DNA of 64,000 bases from an uncultured Bacteroidales bacterium. GTDB taxonomy: Bacteria > Bacteroidota > Bacteroidia > Bacteroidales > Paludibacteraceae. The notes below the pieces were generated by a model. It had not been told where the DNA came from. It saw only the letters and a list, made by a program, of their open reading frames with translations, and searched no databases. The DNA lies in assembly GCA_946414805.1 (NCBI GenBank), contig CAMKPZ010000001.1, forward strand, positions 310,001 through 374,000, written 5' to 3'. A program made the position numbers and the translations under genes. Within the stretch, counting starts at the first letter, position 1, and each line of letters starts with the position of its first letter. This document shows positions 16,788-24,682 of the stretch, in pieces.

Positions 16788-18638
16788 GAGTTTCACTATG
16801 AGCGTTCCTAATGCCGGAACGGCTACATCCGCACGGCTGAGATCGATTTTCTCGCCCGTGAGCGGATTTACGCCTACCGGATTGTAACGGTTAAGGATCT
16901 CTGCGTAGTTCTCGGTCGGGACTACACGTACTTGATCCGACGCATTGGCAAAGACAAATACCGCTTCGTCATCGTTGTAACGGAAGAAAGCATAGGTGTT
17001 ATTACGTGCCATGAAATGCATTGTCTTACCGGTATGAAGCACTTTCTCGTTTTTACGCCACTGGAAGAGTTTGCTCTGGAAATCGAACATATCCTGCATT
17101 TCCGCGGTAACAGCTTCTCCTTGCGGCAGCGGAGCACGCAGATAGGAGTGGTTGCTCGGATCTTCTCCTGCAGAGGTCATTGCGTACTCATCGCCGTAAA
17201 GCACCTGCGGAATACCGCGCATGGTAGCCAAGAGGACATATGCCAGTTTGACACGGCGCGGGTCTTTGTCCTTAACTACATCGGTGATACGCGCCATATC
17301 ATGGTTTCCAAGGAAGGTCAGGAGTTTATTTACATCGGCGTACTGATAGTCCATGGTCATAGCGTCATAGACTTTGGTAAGACCTCCGCCCCAGTAATTG
17401 CCGTCGTTCTCCAGCGCCTGACGGATCGATTCCTCTACAGGGAAGTCCATTACGGTAGGCAGATTAGAGTCAAAGCCGTCGAAATTCTTCACACCGCTCT
17501 GCCAATAAGCAACAGCCGGAGCCGGTCTGGTCCAGCACTCGCCAACGATATTGATGTTCGGATACTCGTTCCGGATGGCAGCCAGCCATTGGCTTCCGGG
17601 GATCTTCTCTATATACGGATAGGTATCTACGCGCAAGCCGTCAAGGTCTGCGTATTCGATCCACCAGATAGCCCATTGCTGGAAATATTTGAGCAGATCG
17701 GGGTTCTCCAGATTCATATCCGGCATAGGACGATCGAACCATCCGCGGTTACTGAGTTTGCGGTCAAACTCCGACGCATTGATATCATAGTTCGCCGTGA
17801 AGCAGTTATTGGTATTGGTGAACTCGTCGAACTGGTTGATCCAATCGTGATAGGGGAGATCTTTCATCCACCAGTGAGCCGCACCGCAGTGATTAGGCAC
17901 CATATCCATAAGGATCTTCAGACCTTTCTCATGTGCCTTCTGTACCATCTGTGCGTATTCGGAGTTCGAACCATAGCGCGGATCGATATGATAATAATCC
18001 GAGCAAGCGTAGCCGTGATACGACCAAGCCTCTTCGTCATCGCCTAACATAGGAGTGGGCCAGATAGCCGTTGCACCTAATTTGGCGATATGATCCAAGG
18101 AGTTGACAATACCCTGAATATCTCCTCCCCAACGGCCGTTAACATTCTTCTTATCCGCTTTCTCGCGGGTGTCGGATGTAGAGTTGTTATCCGGGTTGCC
18201 ATCTACGAAACGGTCGCTCATGATGAGGTAAACCATGTCGGCAGAAGTGAAACTCAGGCGGTTGCGGCTGCCTTCACGGCGTTCTCCTATCACGTAGTCG
18301 TATGTGGCTTTCTTGTTGCCTTTCTTGAGGGTAATGCGGTACGTACCGGGTTGGAAGACTCCGAAATCCACGAACAGATAGTTCGGACTCTCGGCGTTAT
18401 GCTGTGCTCTCGGCACCAGTCCATGGCATACACCGCGCATGGTTTTGCCGTTCACAATCTGCTGAACACTCACTTTGGCGTCGTTCAGATCCCGGCCGTG
18501 AAACATGATTGTCAACGGCGTTTCCATCTCTGTCCACCAACAGAGCGGTTCTACGTGCTGGATTGAGGGCGAAGCCTGAACACGCATGCCCAACAGGGCA
18601 GCAATCAGGATAATACTTAATCTAAATGCGTTTCTCAT
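16779..18638 (-). CDS. susA: GH13 neopullulanase/cyclomaltodextrinase, SusA type
   Basis: A 619-residue secreted alpha-amylase-family enzyme. A signal peptide (about 1-22) precedes an N-terminal beta-sandwich (about 25-115) with WWTEMETPLTIMFHG, then the catalytic barrel: DMVPNHC (region I), GLRVDTYPY with the nucleophile Asp near 337, NIVGECW with the acid/base Glu near 368, and FLGNHD near 444. A beta-sheet C domain closes it. This order matches periplasmic neopullulanases such as SusA, which cleave alpha-1,4 linkages of maltodextrins and cyclodextrins. No susCD neighbours are present. It starts nine bases after the brkB-like stop. Confidence 0.88.
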   Translation of the reverse strand: MRNAFRLSIILIAALLGMRVQASPSIQHVEPLCWWTEMETPLTIMFHGRDLNDAKVSVQQIVNGKTMRGVCHGLVPRAQHNAESPNYLFVDFGVFQPGTYRITLKKGNKKATYDYVIGERREGSRNRLSFTSADMVYLIMSDRFVDGNPDNNSTSDTREKADKKNVNGRWGGDIQGIVNSLDHIAKLGATAIWPTPMLGDDEEAWSYHGYACSDYYHIDPRYGSNSEYAQMVQKAHEKGLKILMDMVPNHCGAAHWWMKDLPYHDWINQFDEFTNTNNCFTANYDINASEFDRKLSNRGWFDRPMPDMNLENPDLLKYFQQWAIWWIEYADLDGLRVDTYPYIEKIPGSQWLAAIRNEYPNINIVGECWTRPAPAVAYWQSGVKNFDGFDSNLPTVMDFPVEESIRQALENDGNYWGGGLTKVYDAMTMDYQYADVNKLLTFLGNHDMARITDVVKDKDPRRVKLAYVLLATMRGIPQVLYGDEYAMTSAGEDPSNHSYLRAPLPQGEAVTAEMQDMFDFQSKLFQWRKNEKVLHTGKTMHFMARNNTYAFFRYNDDEAVFVFANASDQVRVVPTENYAEILNRYNPVGVNPLTGEKIDLSRADVAVPALGTLIVKLTK

Positions 18639-18647
18639 ATTTGTATG

Positions 18648-19922
18648 TTATTTTAATTGATCCAGAAAAATCTCGTCCAGAGACTGATCGGTGTCTTTGA
18701 GTTGCTTGTACTGCTCCCAGAAGGCAAGCATCTGCTCGGAAGGCGCTTGCAGGAACTCTTCCGTTCCTTGGGAATCAATGCGTTTGATCACCATTCCCAC
18801 ACTGATAATATGTGTGTCCATAGCAGGCTGATAGCGATGCTCGTCTTCCTCTCCGTTAATCACCTCCCGCAGTATCTCCGTCTCTACCAGTCGCGAGAGC
18901 AGCTGGTTAACCAAACGGATTGGGAGATGGTCGCGAAGAGCCAGTTCCTGTGCCGTGAGCGGCGCTTCGTCTTTCTCAAAGCGTTTGATGATAGTTGTGA
19001 GCAGGTAGAGCATAACGAAGTCTTTGTACCGGCGGGACATGCTGTTGAGATCCGATTCGTATTCAAACTCAGAGTTGTTTTGGATCGCAAAGGCCATCTC
19101 TGCACCGATAAGGATCAGCAGGCTGGTATATTGCAGCCAAGTCATCAAGATAGGAATGGATGCAAACGCACCATATACAATACTCGTGCGCGAGAGCATA
19201 GCAATCAAATAGACGGACAGCATCTGCAGGAGTTTGAAGAGGGAGCCCATGATAATACCCGGAATAAGGGCATTGACGAACTTGACATTCGTGTTCGGAA
19301 AGGCAATGTACATCCATGTGAAGAACACCCAGCAAAGGAAGAACTGCACAAATTTCGAATTGGTGACAGTATCTCCGGCGAATACCTCCAGACCGGTGCT
19401 GCAGACGATCACGATCGGGATAAAAAGAATGATCGTGATATACGTAGTGAACTTACGGACGATCGAGCGTGGTTTGGGGACATTCCAAATCCTATTGAAA
19501 GCGGTTTCTACCGATTCGAAGAACGAGTACACCGCCCATAAAAGAATCAACAAGCCGATCCCCAGAAACACCCCTCCCTGCGCCGTTTCCAGATAGCGAT
19601 CCACCATCTCCATGATCGTAGGAACCATTCCCGCCTCCCCTAAAAAGGTGGTGTTCAGATAATTCTCAATCATATCCGCAACGCCGAACCCTTTCGCAAT
19701 GGCAATCACCATAGCGAGGATAGGGACGATAGCGAAAGTAAGGGAGAAAGTGAGACTTTTAGCCGTATTATTGAGGTCCTTGCTGGTGAAACCACGCACA
19801 ACCAGCACGATCGTACGCAGGAGGACATATCCTATTTTCTGGGAGAAGCCATTGAACTCTGTGGCCGTATGGCGCCACATGTCGTACCGCACAAAGCGAC
19901 TGATGTCAGAAATCTTTTTCAC
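18648..19922 (-). CDS. YihY/BrkB-family membrane protein
   Basis: A 424-residue inner-membrane protein with about six transmembrane segments in residues 40-290 and a soluble C-terminal third resembling a winged-helix region (LTAQELALRDHLPIRLVNQLLSRLVE). NTAKSLTFSLTFAIVPILAM, FNRIWNVPKPRSI and GAFASIPILMTWLQYTSLLILIGAEM are the hallmark segments of YihY/BrkB (formerly annotated as RNase BN). Function is not established. It is the first gene of a minus-strand unit running into the SusA-like gene. Confidence 0.92.
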   Translation of the reverse strand: MKKISDISRFVRYDMWRHTATEFNGFSQKIGYVLLRTIVLVVRGFTSKDLNNTAKSLTFSLTFAIVPILAMVIAIAKGFGVADMIENYLNTTFLGEAGMVPTIMEMVDRYLETAQGGVFLGIGLLILLWAVYSFFESVETAFNRIWNVPKPRSIVRKFTTYITIILFIPIVIVCSTGLEVFAGDTVTNSKFVQFFLCWVFFTWMYIAFPNTNVKFVNALIPGIIMGSLFKLLQMLSVYLIAMLSRTSIVYGAFASIPILMTWLQYTSLLILIGAEMAFAIQNNSEFEYESDLNSMSRRYKDFVMLYLLTTIIKRFEKDEAPLTAQELALRDHLPIRLVNQLLSRLVETEILREVINGEEDEHRYQPAMDTHIISVGMVIKRIDSQGTEEFLQAPSEQMLAFWEQYKQLKDTDQSLDEIFLDQLK

Positions 19923-19970
19923 GGTAGGAGTCTAACGCTTGGTAGTTAACTATTTGTGTATTTACAGCGA

Positions 19971-19988
19971 TTTCCCCCGAAGGGAAAA
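19971..19988 (-). terminator. Hairpin after rnpB
   Basis: On the minus strand TTTCCC-TTCG-GGGGAAA follows the RNase P 3' end and precedes the brkB-like gene. It has a stable UUCG-type loop but only a weak U-tract, so it may be a weak terminator or a processing stop. Confidence 0.4.
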
Positions 19989-20297
19989 GCGGGTCTATAA
20001 GCCGGGTTCTGTACTGCCGAAGCAGCGTCTATCATTAATCTCGAGGAAACATGTTACCATGCCCTTCTCTCGCTTCCGACCCTCCAACTCACGCGAGCAG
20101 CGTTCAGTCGTTGGTTTACTTGGAATTGCAGCCCGCAGTGTGCTCGTTTCACCGTTCTCGTCTCTGTAGCAGTGACCAAACATTGCTGCCTGACGGCCGT
20201 TAACCGTTGCGGTGCTCTGTGCTGCCCGGACTTTCCTCTGCCGGAGAGATTAAGGAGCGTACCCCTTTCTTTCACTGCCGGCAGCGATAGACCGACC
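19988..20297 (-). ncRNA. rnpB: RNase P RNA (class A)
   Basis: Read on the minus strand it starts GGTCGGTCTATCGCTGCC, contains AGAGGAAAGTCCGGGC (plus-strand 20223-20238), the universal P RNA signature, and ends ACAGAACCCGGCTTATAGACC. Length about 310 nt. It begins eight bases after the tRNA-Gly 3' end and has no promoter of its own, so it is probably transcribed with that tRNA. Ends are estimated to within several bases. Confidence 0.93.
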
Positions 20298-20305
20298 CAC
20301 TTTAG

Positions 20306-20376
20306 AGCGGTGTACGGGAATCGAACCCGCCTCCTCGGCTTGGGAAGCCGATGCACTACCGATGTGCTAACACCGC
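20306..20376 (-). tRNA. tRNA-Gly (anticodon CCC)
   Basis: Acceptor arms GCGGTGT and ACACCGC pair perfectly; the anticodon stem CGGC/GCCG encloses TTCCCAA, and the T loop is GGTTCGATTCC. CCA is not encoded. About 71 nt. It lies between a canonical promoter and rnpB. Confidence 0.93.
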
Positions 20377-20397
20377 GTGTCAGTTTCAAAAATCGGT

Positions 20398-20430
20398 GCA
20401 AAGATACAACTTTTTTTTGATATATGCAAA
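20398..20430 (-). promoter_or_regulatory. Promoter of tRNA-Gly and probably rnpB
   Basis: On the minus strand the -33 TTTG (20430-20427) and -7 TATCTTTGC (20406-20398) are 20 bp apart, the standard Bacteroidetes arrangement. Confidence 0.75.
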
Positions 20431-20691
20431 TTAAATTTTAATAACAAAAAGTATATATATACTACGTATATATATAGTAAAAGCGGATTGGTGACAAAAC
20501 GGCGGTCTCATCTTATGGTGATCCTATGGTGATGCTGTGGTGGTCCTTCGGTTTTGACAGCACTTTGACAGGGAAAGGGTGGGGAAAGAGCGGCGGAAGG
20601 GCTGGGGAGGCGGGCAGAGCCGAATACAGGTCGGCGGAGCCGATGCCCGAATGGCATTCGGGCGCAATGGACGAAAGAAGGAATACAGGGG
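20431..20691. other. Intergenic region with an AT palindrome, an 11-bp array and a GC hairpin
   Basis: No convincing gene. From tRNA-Gly side to glycosyltransferase stop it holds an 11-bp-stem AT inverted repeat (20452-20476, loop TAC), an 11-bp micro-array (20512-20555), a purine-rich GC-rich stretch (20560-20640) and the near-perfect palindrome GCCCGAATGGCATTCGGGC (20645-20663), which could help end transcription of the minus-strand glycosyltransferase although no T-run follows. The abrupt change from AT-rich to GC-rich within 150 bases is unusual here. Confidence 0.6.
20512..20555. repeat. 11-bp micro-array
   Basis: CTTATGGTGAT, CCTATGGTGAT, GCTGTGGTGGT and a weak fourth CCTTCGGTTTT. Three clear units, intergenic. 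Confidence 0.7.
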
Positions 20692-21867
20692 TCAAATATG
20701 AGCATTTGTAATTATCCTGTGATAGACAGTATCTATCGCTTTTGCAATTTCCGGCCAAGAGTAACTTTGTGCGGTATGACGGGCCAATTCAGATATTTTT
20801 GTTCGTTGATCTTCATTTGTCAAAAGTTTTATCATGTTATTTGCAAACGAATCTATGTCACCATATTTCGAGAGCAAGCCTGTTTCACCATTTTTTACCA
20901 CAAAGGGAATGCCTCCGACTAATGTACTCACAATAGGAAGACCTGTCGCCATCGCTTCTACAAGTGCAATTCCTTGACTTTCCTCTTGGCTGTGAAGAGC
21001 GAAGATAGTCGCTTCCTGATATTTTTGAAGTAGTTGTTCCTGCGGTATATTTGTCAGAAGTTCAACACTTTGTTTCAAATGCAATTTCTCAATTTCATTC
21101 TGGAGTTGAGAATAATAAGCTTCCTCAGTCAGAGTACCTGCAATAATCAGTTTGGCAGAAGGAACAGTCTTATGGACTATTTCAAAAGCTTTTACCAATA
21201 ACAAATGACCTTTTCTTTGAGAGATAGAACCAACGGAAAAAATGGTCGGTGTCATTGGCTTTTCAGGAGATACTTGCAGATATTGAGACTGAATACCTTG
21301 CGGCACAACATACATCCACGGCAAATGGGATATCTTCTTTTTAGAGTGCAAATGTTTAATCTGCTCTGCCACGTACTCTGTATCAACAATAACATGCTCC
21401 GCTTCATTAAGCACCTTGAATTCTGCACGAGATTGTACAAAAAGTTGGTACAAATGTTTTAGAGAAGGGTGTTTTATAAGCGCATTCTTTTTCTCAATAT
21501 GCAGCAAGCCATGAACCGTTAATAACACAGGGATGCCGTATGTTTTAACCGCAGAATATAAAGCGCCACTCAAACCGCCAGTTCCATGAATATGTACAAT
21601 ATCAGGATGCAACGCAACAATATCACGCAGTATTTCTTTTCCTCTATCCACCGCATCCTGGTTATGATTGCCGGGATTTGCATAGCGATGAACTGTTAGC
21701 GGACCTTTTCGCTCAACACTATCCTTACCATTGATTCTCGGGTAATCAAATACATCAACCACATGATTATTGGACAACTCGTTCACTAATCCAAATACCG
21801 AAGATTCCACACCTCCTCTAATACAATCTGCAGAAAGCGGGAAAGGTCCTACTTGTACAATATTCAT
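20692..21867 (-). CDS. GT4-family glycosyltransferase (orphan)
   Basis: A 391-residue GT-B enzyme. N-terminal QVGPFPLSADCIRGGVESSVFGL resembles the nucleotide-free acceptor domain opening, IVHIHGTGG follows near residue 97, and the C-terminal half has FSVGSISQRKGHLLLVKAFE and the donor-binding E-x7-E segment ALHSQEESQGIALVEAMATGLPIV. It transfers a sugar from a nucleotide donor in glycan assembly, in the cytoplasm. It stands alone among RNA genes, far from both polysaccharide loci, and is more AT-rich than its neighbours, suggesting transfer. Substrate unknown. Confidence 0.88.
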   Translation of the reverse strand: MNIVQVGPFPLSADCIRGGVESSVFGLVNELSNNHVVDVFDYPRINGKDSVERKGPLTVHRYANPGNHNQDAVDRGKEILRDIVALHPDIVHIHGTGGLSGALYSAVKTYGIPVLLTVHGLLHIEKKNALIKHPSLKHLYQLFVQSRAEFKVLNEAEHVIVDTEYVAEQIKHLHSKKKISHLPWMYVVPQGIQSQYLQVSPEKPMTPTIFSVGSISQRKGHLLLVKAFEIVHKTVPSAKLIIAGTLTEEAYYSQLQNEIEKLHLKQSVELLTNIPQEQLLQKYQEATIFALHSQEESQGIALVEAMATGLPIVSTLVGGIPFVVKNGETGLLSKYGDIDSFANNMIKLLTNEDQRTKISELARHTAQSYSWPEIAKAIDTVYHRIITNAHI

Positions 21868-21872
21868 AATTT

Positions 21873-21904
21873 ACACAAAAACGCGAATAACCGTTGTTAT
21901 CCGC
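21873..21904 (-). terminator. Intrinsic terminator of the 6S-like RNA
   Basis: On the minus strand GCGGATAAC (21904-21896) pairs with GTTATTCGC (21891-21883) in a nine-pair stem with one G-U pair and a short loop, followed by GTTTTTG. It follows directly on the closing helix of the RNA, fixing its strand and 3' end. Confidence 0.8.
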
Positions 21905-22086
21905 TGTTTGAGGTTGTAGGAAATACCCTGTCGTCAGATAAACAATAGTTACTCGCGCAGTGTATAAATGCGCCCAACATGCCCATAGGACTTGCGTCCA
22001 CGGGCATGGGCGAGTGAATATACACTCATGAGCATCTACCCTCTTGTTTCCGAACGACTTTTTGAAGTTTCCTACATTCCAAACAG
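21904..22086 (-). ncRNA. Structured non-coding RNA, 6S RNA (ssrS) candidate
   Basis: A 183-nt minus-strand segment folds by eye into one long interrupted rod. Closing helix: CTGTTTG and TGTAGGAAA (5') pair with TTTCCTACA and CAAACAG (3'). Two unpaired tracts of roughly 30 nt form a large central bubble. An apical stem is built from GTGTATA/TATACAC, GCCC/GGGC and CATGCCC/GGGCATG, capped by GGAC-GCAA-GTCC with a GNRA tetraloop that exists only on the minus strand. Length (E. coli 6S is 184 nt), closing stem, bubble and apical stem match 6S RNA, which binds the housekeeping RNA polymerase. An intrinsic terminator follows. No clear promoter was seen; it may be processed from the tRNA-Ala transcript. 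Not verified by a covariance model. Confidence 0.65.
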
Positions 22087-22172
22087 TCAGAGAACAAGCG
22101 CGTAAACGCTGTTAATAATATCAATATGTCACCACTTTTTTACGCTGTCCGGTGTCAGCGATGCTGAGAAAG

Positions 22173-22246
22173 TGGAGTATAGCGGACTCGAACCGCTCAC
22201 CTCGACACTGCCAGTGTCGCGCTCTAGCCAGATGAGCTAATACCCC
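22173..22246 (-). tRNA. tRNA-Ala (anticodon GGC)
   Basis: Acceptor GGGGTAT pairs with ATACTCC (one G-U), anticodon stem CGACA/TGTCG encloses CTGGCAG (GGC), and the T arm has GGTTCGAGTCC. CCA not encoded. The 6S-like RNA lies 87 bases downstream on the same strand. Confidence 0.93.
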
Positions 22247-22300
22247 AAATGCGGTGCAAAGGTACACAAATACCTCAAATGCGGTGCAAAGGTACACAAA
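22246..22300 (-). repeat. Duplicated 25-bp promoter segment ahead of tRNA-Ala
   Basis: CAAATGCGGTGCAAAGGTAC plus ACAAA occurs at 22246-22270 and 22276-22300, an exact 25-bp direct repeat with a 30-bp period. On the minus strand each copy contains a -7 box TACCTTTGC (22264-22256 and 22294-22286). The upstream copy has a -33 CTTG at 22318-22315; its own -7 TTTGC sits where the -33 of the downstream copy is expected. Confidence 0.85.
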
Positions 22301-22336
22301 AAAAATGACATACGCAAGAGTGTGTGTCATTTTTTT
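22299..22336. terminator. Bidirectional intrinsic terminator
   Basis: AAAAAAATGACA (22299-22310) and TGTCATTTTTTT (22325-22336) pair over 12 bp, extended by three more pairs, with an 8-nt loop. T-runs exist on both strands. On the minus strand it closes the YtxH-to-carboxypeptidase-domain operon, just upstream of the tRNA-Ala promoters. Confidence 0.85.
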
Positions 22337-22364
22337 AGAGAGAATATGATATTTTATTGAAAAT

Positions 22365-23642
22365 TTAATAGATTTCTACAATCTGACGGGTGACACGGCG
22401 TGTGAGACGGGATTTAGGAAGAGGAGTGACACCCTGCGACTGAAGGGCTGTGACACGCTGGGTCGCCTTGATATTCAGTGGAATCTCCGTTTTCCTGGAG
22501 CCTACAATAAAAGCATTCGTGATCATGTTTTTCTCAAGGATGTAGACATGTCCGTCCTGCCGCTGATAGATCGTGTTGAGATCCGTAGTTCCGCGGAGGC
22601 GCTTGAGGCGGAACTTCTCAATCTGCTGCTCGTTCATATTCACGAGATTGAGCATCTGAAGCTGGTCCGCATTGAGTTTGATACCAAATGGAATGATGAC
22701 TTTGACTTCCGCGTGCTCGGAGAAACGGCGCACGGCATATGTCTTGGAATCCACGATATAATGGCGTGCGAAAGTCATCTTGAAGAATCCGAGGTATTTG
22801 CTGACGGTCTGAGTATGGGTGAGAACGGTCTCTCCTTCGGATTCGTTAGAGACGGTCCAATGCTTGATGTCATTCATCGACTCGCGGAAATCATACAGCA
22901 TGTTTCCCATTGCGAAAAGTGCTTCGTGCACGACGACTCCGGAGTCCACGGCGTTAGCTGCGCGGCGCATCATATTCGCCGGAGCACCTTTGTGTGCGGA
23001 TTTCTTCTCCATGCGTTCGAGCATGTCGGTAGCAAGGATCGAATCGGCTTCAGCGCGTTTGCGTGCATCGAAGAAACGCTTGCAGAACCGTCCGTTGAAC
23101 TGGACAGAATCGCGTCCTTCTCTGCCTGCTTCGGGAAGGGTGACAACGGAGGCGATCATCTGCTCCATGCCCCATGTGCTGCCGCCGCTCTGCATACGTA
23201 CATCGCTGACGAGTTGGTATTGGGCGGGGTTGTCAGGAAACTCTTCTTCGAGTTTGACATAAACGGCATGGAGAAGTGCAGCCATCTGTTTGCGTTTGTT
23301 GCGCTGTTTGCTTGGTTTGGCGGCTACGACGGTCTCCTGAAGGGCGATGGGCTGTTCCTTGAGGACGATTGTTTGAGGTTGTTTGAAGTTGTCTGAAGGC
23401 GTTTGAAGGAGTTTGGCAGGGATCGTTTTCTTCTCATAACCGATAAAGGAAATGATAATCGTATCATCGTCCTTCAGACCGGCGTTGAAAGAGAAAAAGC
23501 CGTCATTATTGGTAGCCGTACCCAGTTCGGGCGCTTGCTCGGGATAGACGGTAGCATATGAAACAGGTGCGCCGGATTGGTCAATAACCCGTCCGGCGAA
23601 CGTAGTAGTAACAATCGAAAAGATCAATAAAAGTGTTTTCAT
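22365..23642 (-). CDS. Carboxypeptidase-regulatory-like domain protein, exported
   Basis: A 425-residue exported protein. A signal peptide (about 1-16) precedes a CarboxypepD_reg-like beta-sandwich (AGRVIDQSGAPVSYATVYPEQ, GTATNNDGFFSF, ISFIGYEKKTIP, residues 16-80). The remainder (about 120-425) is a mixed domain with DSKTYAVRRFSEHAEVKV, similar in layout to DUF5686-type Bacteroidetes envelope proteins; function unknown. Its ATG overlaps the PerM stop by four bases. A 10-bp DNA array encodes the linker after residue 74 (TPSDNFKQPQTIV). Confidence 0.75.
   Translation of the reverse strand: MKTLLLIFSIVTTTFAGRVIDQSGAPVSYATVYPEQAPELGTATNNDGFFSFNAGLKDDDTIIISFIGYEKKTIPAKLLQTPSDNFKQPQTIVLKEQPIALQETVVAAKPSKQRNKRKQMAALLHAVYVKLEEEFPDNPAQYQLVSDVRMQSGGSTWGMEQMIASVVTLPEAGREGRDSVQFNGRFCKRFFDARKRAEADSILATDMLERMEKKSAHKGAPANMMRRAANAVDSGVVVHEALFAMGNMLYDFRESMNDIKHWTVSNESEGETVLTHTQTVSKYLGFFKMTFARHYIVDSKTYAVRRFSEHAEVKVIIPFGIKLNADQLQMLNLVNMNEQQIEKFRLKRLRGTTDLNTIYQRQDGHVYILEKNMITNAFIVGSRKTEIPLNIKATQRVTALQSQGVTPLPKSRLTRRVTRQIVEIY
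23371..23420. repeat. 10-bp micro-array inside the carboxypeptidase-domain gene
   Basis: Five decamers: GTTTGAGGTT, GTTTGAAGTT, GTCTGAAGGC, GTTTGAAGGA, GTTTGGCAGG. It falls in the linker just after the beta-sandwich domain and preserves the reading frame despite a period not divisible by three. Confidence 0.8.
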
Positions 23643-24682
23643 TTCTTGCGTATTCGTCCGCGATAATCGGCTTGGTGCGCCCTGCTGGAGACTCCTCTGT
23701 TCGCCACATAACGGTCATAATAATAAATAATGAGTGTCGTCAAAGGCAGGGCAAGAATCATGCCAATGACACCGAAAAGTGCTCCCCAGAAGCTGAGACT
23801 GAGCAGAATCATAGCCGGCGAAAGACCCATCGCATCTCCCATGATCTTAGGCGTGAGGACCATGTCCTGTACCGTCTGCACCACCACATAGACAACCGCC
23901 ACCAAGACAAGGCACAGCCATATGGGACGATCGGTAGTGAAACCCTGCAAGAGCGCCAAGAGTATAGCCGGCGGAATAGAAAGCGCCTGCATATACGGCA
24001 CCAGATTCAGGAACCCGACTACAAACCCCATGATAATTCCCATCGGAAGCCCAATGATGCTGAAGCCGATTGCAAAGAGTATTCCCACGCAGGAAGCAAT
24101 AATAAGCTGTCCCCGGAAATACGCCGACATGTTCTTGTCGACATTCGCCATGACGGCTTGCGCCTGCCGGCGGAACTTGAAAGGCACGAAATGACTCCAT
24201 TTCGCCTGAATATTCGGCATATCAAGCATCAGGAAGATAAGGTACATAAGCCCCACGAAGACAGAGAAAAGCCCTCCTAACCAACTCAGACCACCCGAAA
24301 GCCAGTTAAGCACTTTCGGAACGAAATTCTTAATGGACTGATGGATGTCTTCCCTCTCCAGAAGCGACTGCAGGCTCCAGTTGGCATTGAGTTGCTCGAG
24401 TTTGGCTTGTGTCTCCCCGGGCAGATACCTGTTGATGTCAAAATCCGCAGCATGCGCCACAAACGCTTCTTTCGCGATATTGAACTGTGCTTTCGCCTCC
24501 GGAATGACCAGTGCAAATCCTCCCACAAAGACAGCGATAACCAGCAACAGTGTCAGAACGACAGAAAGCGCCCGATTGCGTACACGGCATTTATTCTGGA
24601 TAAAAACCACTACGGGATCCAGAATATATGCCAAGAGGAAACTGACGAAAAACGGCAGTAATACGCCGTATAAAATACTCAT
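23639..24682 (-). CDS. PerM/AI-2E-family membrane transporter
   Basis: A 347-residue inner-membrane protein with about seven to eight transmembrane segments. LPFFVSFLLAYILDPVV near the N-terminus, LSGGLSWLGGLFSVFVGLMYLIF, GFLNLVPYMQALS-P and DMVLTPKIMGDAMGLSPAMILLSLSFWGALFGVIGMILALP are characteristic of the AI-2E transporter (PerM/YdiK) family, whose members export AI-2 or act as ion exchangers. It overlaps neighbours by four bases on both sides, a coupled operon. Confidence 0.9.
   Translation of the reverse strand: MSILYGVLLPFFVSFLLAYILDPVVVFIQNKCRVRNRALSVVLTLLLVIAVFVGGFALVIPEAKAQFNIAKEAFVAHAADFDINRYLPGETQAKLEQLNANWSLQSLLEREDIHQSIKNFVPKVLNWLSGGLSWLGGLFSVFVGLMYLIFLMLDMPNIQAKWSHFVPFKFRRQAQAVMANVDKNMSAYFRGQLIIASCVGILFAIGFSIIGLPMGIIMGFVVGFLNLVPYMQALSIPPAILLALLQGFTTDRPIWLCLVLVAVVYVVVQTVQDMVLTPKIMGDAMGLSPAMILLSLSFWGALFGVIGMILALPLTTLIIYYYDRYVANRGVSSRAHQADYRGRIRKK

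Noticed and set aside
18090..18566. Long plus-strand open frames opposite susA, brkB, the carboxypeptidase-domain and GHMP kinase genes
   Set aside because: They are antisense shadows of conserved genes with no start context, signal or recognisable domain.
20508..20758. Small open frames in the GC-rich intergenic stretch
   Set aside because: Low-complexity Pro/Ser or Gly/Arg products, no recognisable domain, overlapping the array and palindrome.
21904..22086. Plus-strand reading of the structured RNA
   Set aside because: Only the minus strand has the GNRA loop and the following terminator with T-run.
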